A stretch of 64,000 nt of DNA, taken from assembly GCA_016802295.1 (NCBI GenBank), contig JAESIW010000115.1, positions 1,350,402-1,414,401 on the forward strand, in the 5' to 3' direction. Shown piece by piece: positions 47,151 through 57,354 of the stretch (within the stretch, counting starts at the first letter, position 1; every line of letters begins with the position of its first letter). The stretch comes from Brachionus rotundiformis. Lineage: Eukaryota > Rotifera > Eurotatoria > Ploima > Brachionidae. Below the pieces are notes generated by a model that saw nothing but the letters and a program-made list of their open reading frames with translations, was not told where the DNA came from and made no database searches. Made by a program: the position numbers and the translations under genes.

Positions 47151-48073
47151 ATAATTTAAAATTTTCAAACTTAACACTGAAAGGGACGATTAAACTAATT
47201 AATAAATTTGAATATTTAGTTTCCTTTTTAATGATTACTGCTGAAACTATCTCATCATAAGTTAAGTTTTTTTAATGTCGTATTTCTTTTCTTGTAAGCA
47301 TTTAAATGTCATACCCATTCTTTAAAATGCTAACTATTAATTAATAAAAATATGATTAAAGCTAATTAATTAACTTATAGACACACAATATGGCTTTGTC
47401 GACCATTTTAAAATACAGTCCTAAAGCCCTTGAAAGGTAAAATCTAAGGTTTTTTAAATGTTTTTTCTGTATCATTTTTTTAAGGATTAAAAATTTAATA
47501 AAAGGCAGAGATGCATATATTATACCAGGTATAATGAACCATGACGATCTTCACGTAGCAGACGTTTTAAATATTCCCATATTAGGTAATTAATGAATTA
47601 AGATTTTAATCAAGCTTTAATCAAGATAAAAAGGATCTGAACCTCAAATAGCTAATTTGTACTCAACCAAATCTGGCTCAAAGCGCATATTTCAAAGTGC
47701 TGAAATTTCAATTCCGTTTGGTGAATACGATATTTACAATAAGGATCAATTGTATGAAACTTTAGCCCAAGCGATTACCCAAAATTTGACGGTTCAAAGA
47801 TGGTTATTCAAGCTAGATGACGAAGTAGATGGTCGTGGATCCGCGTTTTGTGATATCACTCACTTATCTTGCTACCAATCAGCTCTAAAAGAAATGATAA
47901 AATTTGGAGACAAATGGAGCAAAAGATGGGCTCATGTAACAAATTAAGTTAGGATAACTTTTTTTTTAAATTATTATTTTTAAGGAACCAACTTATGTAA
48001 AAATTTTGGAAGAAATTCCTGAATTATTAGAAAAACATGCTCGCCCGGTCAATCCCGAAGCTTATGTAAATTG
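47151..48073 (+). pseudogene. Duplicated fragment of IQCH (exons 12-14 and part of 15)
   Basis: This 923-bp segment matches 53460-54382 (offset 6309), introns included; I found no difference in the lines compared. It contains copies of exons at 47381-47436, 47485-47585, 47634-47935 and a truncated exon at 47985-48073. It lies upstream of IQCH exon 1, so it cannot be spliced into the gene in the right order. It is broken at the codon for Trp in VNW. A 25-bp direct repeat flanks it, plus 28 bp of extra sequence on the left (47123-47150). Retained introns mean a DNA-level copy, not a retrocopy. Confidence 0.92.
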
Positions 48074-48096
48074 AAATAAGACCTTATATCAGAATG
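48072..48096 (+). repeat. 25-bp direct repeat flanking the IQCH duplicate, right copy
   Basis: Exact second copy of the word at 47098-47122. Its first two bases (TG) overlap the end of the duplicated segment. Confidence 0.95.
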
Positions 48097-48742
48097 AAAA
48101 AAAAAATTTTTAATCGATCAAATTTATTATGACCAATATTCTAAAGCAATATTTTATTTAATCGATAGAAAACTTATATTAGTCTTAAACTAGGGTTCGA
48201 CCCAAAATGATAAACAAAAATTTTTAGATAAATTTTTTCCTTTTAATTACTTTTTTCAAGCATTCTAAAAAAGTCTTGGAAATTTTTTTTAATGAATAAA
48301 ACTGACTAGAGTTTTGAGTTTTATTTTAGAGATCAATAATAATAGAATGTTAATGTAATTAAAATCTTCAATTAAATATACCATTCAGTACAAAAAGTAC
48401 TAAAAGTGAAGGAGTCTTGGTATCAAAAAATTCCAAAAAATTCAAAATGCCATTTGATTTGAAACATAATAAAATCATCCTAAACTATAGACGGTTGTTA
48501 AAAGCTTAAATATCGGACATCCCCATATATTTAACATAATACAAGATGGTTAAAAAACAATGCCAAGAAAAATCATCTTTTATCGCATAATTATACTACA
48601 AAAGTATTTGTAGCAAAAAACTTTAAATTTATATTCAAAACCTTAAATAGACTTGGATTGTTGGTAATTGAATATTCAGAATGATAGTTAAAAGCTTTAG
48701 AAAATTTAATAATATTATTAAATATTAACTTTTTTAATATTA
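48097..48742. other. Intergenic, AT-rich
   Basis: No gene seen. A GGGTTCGACCC word at about 48194 is not part of a tRNA. Confidence 0.4.
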
Positions 48743-48751
48743 AATATCTTG

Positions 48752-49107
48752 GGGGTTGTGAAGTTGGTTTCAATTCGATCATTTCAATTCAGAAAAATTT
48801 GAATAACTTTTTTACTAAAAGAGATAATTTAGTTCTATAAAATGCTCAATTATAAGCAAATTTGCTTAAATCAGTAAAATAAGTCTGCAAAATACTCTGC
48901 AACATTATGCATTTTGCACGCCATTAAAAAGTATTCAAATCAATTGTGCACTTACTTTGCAGAGTTTTTGCAGACATATATTTTCAGATTAAGCAAAGTT
49001 GCTTAAACATTAAGCATTTTACAGAACTTAATTATTCCTTATAGTAAAAAAGTTATTCAAATTTTTCTGAATTGAAACGATCGAATTGAAAAGAACTTCA
49101 CAGCCCC
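48752..49107. mobile_element. Fold-back MITE, Mutator type, copy 2 (356 bp)
   Basis: It begins GGGGTTGTGAAGTTGG and ends AGAACTTCACAGCCCC, with arms that are near-complete inverted repeats. It is the same family as 11201-11544 but in the opposite orientation. The 9-bp word AATATCTTG stands on both sides (48743-48751 and 49108-49116). No coding capacity. Confidence 0.9.
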
Positions 49108-49116
49108 AATATCTTG

Positions 49117-50268
49117 GAATAAAACTCCTTGTCAATTTAAATATTACACTTTAATTTTTTTCAGAATGATTTTTCATATTTTTTAATTAACTTCTTGCTG
49201 AGCATAATAATAAACATGGAATAGATTTACGATGGTAATTTATTGATTAAAAAACATGATAAAACCAATATGCTAATATTTTTTACATACTTTGAATAAA
49301 TTTAAAGGATTAAGTTTTTACAGAAATTTTTAGATTAGTATAAATTGAATGTATTAATGAGTTTAAAAACAAATTTTTACATATTTGTTTTAAATTCTAT
49401 AGAAATTATGTCTAAAAATTTCCTAAATTTAGCAACCTGGCTTGAATTTTTTAACTATTCAAATTTTTAAATAATTTAAGTAATAAAAGTACATCGAATT
49501 TTAAACTTGGATTCAATTAAAGTTAAAATAAATAAACAAAAATAAAAACTTTTTTTATCAGATAGGCCAAAAACATTTAAAAAAAATTAGCTCAATTCTA
49601 AAAGCTATCAATTAGAGTCTAACAAAAATTTCTAAATAATATTTTTATAAGATTGCTCAAATCGAATTACTTAAAAATAAATCAAAAGGACTCATTGTTT
49701 AAATTTGAATCGTATTTTTTATTTTCAGACAGCACTTTTATAAATTAATTTTTTTTATAAAATTAATAATCTGATGGGCACTGAAAATTTAAAATTGATA
49801 AATTTAAAGGATAATGTAGAAAAATTTAACAAACAAACTTATTAAATATTGTTTTTTTGGATTTTAAGAGATTTTAATGAGTTTTACATAATCAATAATA
49901 TTAAGTTTCTTCTTATTCCTTCAAATCACTTCACAAATCCTGTAATTAAAAAATTTTATAATCAAAAAAAAAGTTTACACATACGGAGGCCAAATATATG
50001 AGTTGCTAACGATATAATTATAATAGCATAATAGTCTACCTTTGATTTTAAATTAAATAAAATATTAAACTATTAATAAAATAAAAATTTATTTGAATTT
50101 AAAATTCTCTAGCTGTTTTTTTTCATAATAATTGCCAGATCGAGAATAAAAATTACCACATTTATTTATTTATAAAAATATTTAACTTTTAATTTATTCT
50201 GTAAATGCATTTTTTATTTAAATATTTTTAGCTTAAACGAAATTAAAATTAAGATTTAATAAAATTAA
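49117..50268. other. Intergenic upstream of IQCH
   Basis: AT-rich 1.15 kb with no recognisable exon. It should contain the IQCH promoter. Confidence 0.4.
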
Positions 50269-53200
50269 ATGATGGGCACACTTGCCGAGTTTAAAAATGA
50301 AGAAATTGGTGATCTTTTGTTACGGGTAAATAAATCAAATTAATTTTTAATCAAGTTAGCTTATTTATTTTTTAGGTTCAAGATGAAATAAAGCATTTAA
50401 AGAACATGGTAGCTCAAGATGGTCCAAAAATTGACATTAATGCTCTTCAAGCAAGCTTAACAAAAGCTGAGCAAGAATTAAAAGTAATAATTTATTTTTA
50501 TTTAATTGAAAAGTATTGATTAACTCTATTTGAAAGCAAAAATCAGATTATTACATAAACCAATTGAACAGTCAAGTAAAAATCATTCCAAGCTCAAAAG
50601 ATAAAGATGAAAACTTGGTTGCGGCTAATTTTGGAGCTACCATTGAAAATATATGGGATGTTTCCAGCAAAAATAAGAAAACAGAGAGCGCTATTAGAAG
50701 ACAGCTTGAGTCTCGTTCAATGTCAAATATGAACCCAAAGTAGATTGGTTTATATGGGATTTTTATATAATTTATTTTTCTAATTAAGCCAAGAACTTTC
50801 TCAAATGGGAGTGGTTGCTAAAAAAAGCTTCGAAGACGACCACGTAATTGAAGAGGTGCACGAATTAAGAGGACCCAAATACACTCCTTTTAGTCTTTCC
50901 CCTGGACAACAGGTAAAGATGGTGATTTTTTTATACCTTAGGTAAATCTACCTTATTAAGGTCAAAGCTACAAGGGACACTAAATTTTTATTCAATCCAG
51001 AAAATCCGAAAAATAGAGAGGCCCTAAATGAAAATTATAGCATTCAGCTTCCACTGATTGACAAAAAAAAATCAGTCAAAGTAAAAATAAAAATAGATAA
51101 TTTTGCAGACAAATTTAATTATTGTGTTACCAAAAGGTTCAGACACATGTTATTACAGGAAGTACAGTAGAACATTTAGCAACACTTCCCTTAAACTATA
51201 AACGAAATCCCACTGTAAAATATTAAATTTAGATATAAAAATCAAAAATATATAAAAATGGTATTCTATTTTAAAGTTGGTTCCACCTCCAGTAAGTGAA
51301 CTAGAAGCCACCCGCGGCCTATTGAGCCTCATTCAAAGAGGCTTGATACCTGACCATGCAAAAATTTCATTCGAACAATTTCCCATCGCTACCAAGTCAA
51401 TTCAGCCAAAGCCTAAACAGAGACAACAAGTGCCAAATTATAAAGACAAGAGACCACCAACAGGTAAAAACTTTGAAAATTAATTTACTCAACTTCAATA
51501 AACACCAAAATTAGAACACATATACAGACTTGATCCGAATTATATCATAAACCGAAACAAACAGAATTACTTGGAATCGAGAGAAAGTACTGAATTTAAT
51601 GAGTTAAAACAATTAAAGTCGGCCAAGTCCAAGACTAGCTCAGCCTCGAATAGAATCTCGACTGCCAACAAATCTCAGAAAGAAGCTGACCAGCGTATTC
51701 TAGTAATTGTTAAATATAGATTTAATTTATCTATTATAAAATGGTTAAATAGCGTCCACCAACCACTCCAATGAATAATTTGCAACTACAAGCTTTTGAT
51801 TCAATAAAATACGCTCATAAATTTTTGATTCAGAATGGTCGGGTCCGGGTCGATATGCCCGAGTATTCTCAATTTAAATTGAGTTTTATATTAAGATGGG
51901 GAAGTATTGTCACAATTATAAAATATTTGGAAGATCTTTGCCAAACATATACAGTCCCAGTTGGATATTTAGATGGTCAAAAGTATTTGTCTGACACAAA
52001 ATTTATTGGAAATTACATATTTTTTTGAAAGAGTTTCCGAGTTGTCAAGATGTGTTGACATGGATTTGAAGCCCAGTTTGGAAGAGTTGTTGGACACGTT
52101 CATAAATAAAGAAGAAGTAGAGAGCATAGTTCGCTCACCTGGTCAAATTTTTAAGCGCAAAGGCGGCCTTAATTTGGCAGCTGTAAAAATCCAATGTGCT
52201 TGGAGACGCTTCCGGGATAGGAGAGCATATTTGGCTTACCGTAAGAGAAAGTGGGCGGCTGGCGTTATTGCACTAACGTGGTTGACTTATGTCAAAATGA
52301 GCAAGGCTAGGGAAAAATTAAGAGTAACGCGTAAAAAACAACTAGACAATTTTAAAAAGCGTCAGCAAGAATTCACCAAAGATTGGTCAAGGGTTAAAAA
52401 TTCCAAGCGTATTATTGTACACATTCCCTCGCTTGGATTTCCAGAAGCCATACGAGCCAAAATGCATGATTTACAAGTAAGGGAGAATTATCAAATGCCA
52501 AGAATATGTGACATAGCAGGTTTTTTTCTTTAATCTTGTTTAAATTAAAAAAGATAATTTTCTTTATTTATAAAGACGAAAATGTTGATGTTATTTATGT
52601 TTCACCAATTGCCATAACCGAGGAGACTCTTCAATATTATCTCAAGCTTTTCGGGCTCAAAAAAGCCATTGATACTGGTGATTCAAAAGATGTAATTGAC
52701 TTGACTTCAAGATACAAAATTGTCATACCTGAAGCTCTTAATAGTTTTCCGGTATTCAATTGTTTTAAATTTATATTTATTTCTTCATTTACAATCTTAA
52801 TTATTGTCAAATCTTATAATCTTTATATTAATTTTTTAAAAATAACTCTGTTGACTTGCTGTTGGTAGCTAGACTCCTTGCATCCAAGTTTAAATTTTTA
52901 TTCTATTCAAAACTCTTATTATTGACCTTGATTCAGAATGATTTATCCTGGAAGTTTTCCCAACATAATTAGTGGTTACTGGATAAAATTCGAGTCAAAA
53001 CTTAGAATGAAATTTCTATACTCAATCAAAATATAAATTTGTTTAAAGTCTTGATTAAATGTTCTTTGCAGAAAAATGCTTATAAATGTTTGTATTAGAT
53101 ATATAAAATGATACTTTAAAAGAAAGTTATCCTTTCTTCGAAGTCTCGATATTTTTGGTGGATAATTTTTTTAAATCCTAACTGATTAAATAATTTGGCC

Positions 53201-55389
53201 TAAAATTTAAGATTCCTTATTGACAATCTCTAAATATTATTAAAATTTTATATTTTTAGATTGATCTAAGAAAAAGTATTTATATTTCTTAAGTGCTCAA
53301 TCTAAGATCAGAGAAATCCTAAATTTATTCTCTTTCAGGTGTAATTCTTCCAAGATTTTTTGGTTACATCCATAGTGGAATTTTTTAACTTAATTTAATT
53401 TAAATATATCTAATTTTCAGGTTATTTTTGTTTATTTGAATGGGAATCTAATATAATATATAATTTAAAATTTTCAAACTTAACACTGAAAGGGACGATT
53501 AAACTAATTAATAAATTTGAATATTTAGTTTCCTTTTTAATGATTACTGCTGAAACTATCTCATCATAAGTTAAGTTTTTTTAATGTCGTATTTCTTTTC
53601 TTGTAAGCATTTAAATGTCATACCCATTCTTTAAAATGCTAACTATTAATTAATAAAAATATGATTAAAGCTAATTAATTAACTTATAGACACACAATAT
53701 GGCTTTGTCGACCATTTTAAAATACAGTCCTAAAGCCCTTGAAAGGTAAAATCTAAGGTTTTTTAAATGTTTTTTCTGTATCATTTTTTTAAGGATTAAA
53801 AATTTAATAAAAGGCAGAGATGCATATATTATACCAGGTATAATGAACCATGACGATCTTCACGTAGCAGACGTTTTAAATATTCCCATATTAGGTAATT
53901 AATGAATTAAGATTTTAATCAAGCTTTAATCAAGATAAAAAGGATCTGAACCTCAAATAGCTAATTTGTACTCAACCAAATCTGGCTCAAAGCGCATATT
54001 TCAAAGTGCTGAAATTTCAATTCCGTTTGGTGAATACGATATTTACAATAAGGATCAATTGTATGAAACTTTAGCCCAAGCGATTACCCAAAATTTGACG
54101 GTTCAAAGATGGTTATTCAAGCTAGATGACGAAGTAGATGGTCGTGGATCCGCGTTTTGTGATATCACTCACTTATCTTGCTACCAATCAGCTCTAAAAG
54201 AAATGATAAAATTTGGAGACAAATGGAGCAAAAGATGGGCTCATGTAACAAATTAAGTTAGGATAACTTTTTTTTTAAATTATTATTTTTAAGGAACCAA
54301 CTTATGTAAAAATTTTGGAAGAAATTCCTGAATTATTAGAAAAACATGCTCGCCCGGTCAATCCCGAAGCTTATGTAAATTGGGATGATTTTTTAAAAAG
54401 TTTTATTGCTCAAGGTGGTGTTTTGGAAGCTCATCCTCCAAGTGATAGCATTACTTCCTTAACAGTTAGTATGCTGATCGAGCCCGATTCGACAGTAAAA
54501 ATACTCACCAGTGGTGATCATTTGCATGCCGAGTCTCAATACTCTTGCTGGGGTTATACATATCCACAAACATCTGCTGAACCAAGTTTGATAAATGAAG
54601 CTTGCCTAAAAATAGCCAACGCTTGTACAAAAAGAAATATAATGGGCTTCGTGAATGTGGATTTTTTAACATATATTGATGCTAAAACTGATGAACAAGT
54701 TCTATGGGCTGTCGATCTTAATTTGTACTATTCAAACATTATTTCATTAAGTTCATTAATTGTCTATTTGACCAATGGTAAATTCGATCCTGAATATCAT
54801 ACTTTCGAGGTCTTACCAAACATTGACAGTAATTCGAAAAGAAATCGAAAGAGAACTCATTCTGATGAGGTAATTATAAACCAAATTAGTTTTTCCAAAA
54901 AGTATTTAATAAATATTGACTATTAATATTTTCAATAAAAATAAAATATAAATTTATATATATTTTTTTAATATAATTTTAGGAAAGTAACTTCAGGTAT
55001 GCTTGTATTAGTAATAAGCTACATCATTCAAATTTGTCGGTGATTCATTACAGTGTATTTTTCCAAACTTGTCGAGCTCTTGGAATCGGATATGATATTA
55101 AGGTAAATAATATTCAAAAAAAATAAACAAGACTATTTTAATATATTTTAAGGAGAAGCAAGGCAGCATCTTTACATTAATAGATAGTCTCAATCATGAA
55201 AATATGGGCTTAATTACAATAACAGATAATTTACAAATATCAATGCAGCATTTCAGTCAAAATTTAGTATCTTTACATCATGAGATTTCATCCGAAAATA
55301 TGCAAGGAAAAACAAATTTTCTAATAGCTTCCCAAGAAATACAAAAAGTTTTGGAATCAGCAGCAGAAGAAGAAGAGCAGTCTGCTTAA
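50269..55389 (+). CDS. IQCH: IQCH orthologue (IQ motif-containing protein H)
   Basis: Seventeen exons join in frame to 1116 residues: 50269-50325, 50376-50483, 50537-50739, 50789-50912, 50961-51080, 51137-51214, 51277-51463, 51515-51702, 51753-51982, 52032-52519, 52576-52751, 53690-53745, 53794-53894, 53943-54244, 54294-54869, 54983-55102, 55153-55389. Most introns are 46-68 nt; intron 11 is 938 nt and holds the start of the segment copied to 47 kb. A helical N-terminus precedes one IQ motif (about 482-500, AAVKIQCAWRRFRDRRAYL), the calmodulin-binding signature. The C-terminal half follows human IQCH closely: LKYSPKALERIKNLIKG, LYSTKSGSKRIF, RWLFKLDDE, GSAFCDITHL, EAHPPSDSITSLTV, PQTSAEPSLINEACLKIA and HHSNLSVIHYSVFFQTCRA. 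IQCH is linked to sperm and testis function in mammals. Exons 9 and 11 borders rest on phase and homology. Confidence 0.92.
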
Positions 55390-55918
55390 TTATGTTAAAT
55401 AAAAATTTAATAATAAAAAAATATTTTGCTTTTTATTTTAAGTTTATTATCTTTAATAAATTTTAGTAAATATTATTTTGTTTAAATTATTCACAAGTAT
55501 TTTTATTAAATAATTTTCAGCTCTACAATTGATTCACTTGAGTAAAAATCTTGTTCATGTTAAAAAATTTTAAATGAGGTTAGGAAGATTTTAGATAGGT
55601 CAAAATTTAAAGTAACTGCCTTTTTTTTACTTTGATGTTTAATTGATTTATTGATATATAAATAAAAGATAAATTGATCATCCAAAAGCGTTCGAATTAT
55701 CCAACAGTTCATCAGCTTGAAGGATACTTAGAGTGATAATTTTTTAAATTAGGCTAAATTCAAAAATCAACAAAATTTTAAAAAATACTTTTTAATTCAA
55801 TAAAAAAAATTGCTTAATGAAAAACTTAATTTTTAAATTAATTATTATTTATTTTGTAATAGAAAATTTATAATTGAATAAATTGGAAATTTTTTATCTT
55901 TTGATTTATAAGTTTAAT
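55390..55918. other. Intergenic, 3' of IQCH
   Basis: AT-rich, with AATAAA-like words just after the stop (about 55397-55420). No gene seen. Confidence 0.4.
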
Positions 55919-56400
55919 GTCACCCTCCTCTTTTTTCAACCGGGCTTGGGACCGGCTTTGGCAGAGTTATGACGGCGTCTTTCCCTAAGAAGCCAGTGGG
56001 ACGTTCATCGTAAACAGCGCCACTCATCCGAGCACTCAATGGCTGCGAACTCGACAACTATTTAGACTAGCTTGGAACCACAAACCAAGCGACTTCTCTC
56101 TCAGTCGAGATAAAGTCTTAACTTAAGGCTTCCAAAGTTACGTCTACCTGCAGAGGGTCAGCTGTACAGCAGATTCTCGCTCCTTTCGGATTCTATACTG
56201 GGAGATGGTCGAAGCCAGCGGCGCCCTCATACGACAAGACTAGGACAAAGACCCGTAGGCCTATGTACCCGCCATACAGCTCTTCTGCAGACTACGTGAA
56301 AGACCACATGCACATACGATGCATGTGGCTGCCACCACCCTCCTCTTTTTTCATCAGGGCTTGGGACCTGCGGATCGGCAGAGTTATGGTGACTGCTTTT
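55919..56400 (-). repeat. GC-rich tandem repeat unit, possibly LINE 3' ends
   Basis: The sequence switches abruptly from AT-rich to about half G+C. A unit starting CACCCTCCTCTTTTTTCA at 55921 recurs at about 56335 with the same continuation (GGGCTTGGGACC, CGGCAGAGTTATG), giving a period near 414 bp and a second, truncated unit. On the minus strand the text GGTCCCAAGCCC followed by an A-rich run and GGAGGGTG resembles the 3' ends of some endonuclease-type LINEs. That identification is from memory and uncertain. No open frame. Confidence 0.6.
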
Positions 56401-56689
56401 TGATTCAATTTTTTTTAATTAAAAATTTTTTATTTCGAAAAATGAAAGGAACACTTTCAAAATCACATCCTATTTATACCCTTTTGTTCCACGCGATTCA
56501 TAACAACTAATTTAACCAATTTAACTAATTTATTTAATTTTTTTAAATTTTAAAAAAAAATGTAAAATTGATTGATTCAAATTTGCTGAGTTTTGTTTTT
56601 TGAGTAAACATAATAATAATGACGAAAAATATTACCATATATTTTTAATACTATTCCAGTAATTCAGATTTGGATATGATCAAAATGTG

Positions 56690-57277
56690 GTTTTGAAAAA
56701 GGCAGTCTTATTTTAGATGGCCAATTTATTAAATTTACAATGATGATAACGAAGTACCTCTCTTGTTAAAGTTACCACAGACTTTGGCTTTTATTCAACC
56801 TATAATTAAAAAATTTTAGAATTCTTTGATTATGTTCAAGAGTATTATGTTGGTAGACTGGAACAGACGAAAGTTGGTAGAGGGAGAGGCGTAAAATATA
56901 TCTCAACTTATAAAGTTCATTCAAGAATTAATGAATGTATACCCAGAACTAATAATTTTGTAGAGTCTTGGCATAATGCTTTCTCAGTAAGTTATTTGAA
57001 TACTTAACACTGTTTCACTTGCTGTAATTTTCTTTAGAATATGTTGGACAAACATCGACTTCTTTATTCTCTTATAGAATCGTTTAAAAATGAACAAAAT
57101 CGAGTTGAACGTGAACTGGTACGCTTAAGAACTGGTATTGCTTACAAAGGGGGACCTAAATATATGCTTTTGGATGATAGAATCAAGTGTATGCTAGGTC
57201 AATATAGCAAGGAAAATTTAGAAGATACTGTTCGCAATTTAAGTTTAATATTGAAATATTCAATGGACATTTTTTGA
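56690..57277 (+). pseudogene. MULE transposase C-terminal fragment with a spliced-looking intron
   Basis: Plus-strand text EVPLLLKLPQTLAFIQP, DYVQEYYVGRL and RINECIPRTNNFVESWHNAF is the conserved MULE segment around RTNN.VE.WH. A 51-nt GT-AG intron (56987-57037) joins it in frame to NMLDKHRLLYSLIESFKNEQ and a tail ending at TGA 57275-57277. The DDE catalytic core upstream is missing or unreadable. It could be a remnant or the 3' end of a gene derived from a transposase. It directly abuts the pogo-like element. Confidence 0.7.
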
Positions 57278-57354
57278 TTCACAAAAACTGATTTTTTTAA
57301 GTATCAATTAGTATCAATTAGTAATTTTAGGTTTAGCCATTTTGATTTTAGCTA

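Noticed and set aside
47657..47947. 96-residue frame as an independent gene
   Set aside because: It is the duplicated IQCH exon 14 read past its donor site; it lacks a start of its own and the rest of the protein.
48185..48205. GGGTTCGACCC as a tRNA T-arm
   Set aside because: There is no A-box, acceptor stem or anticodon arm upstream.
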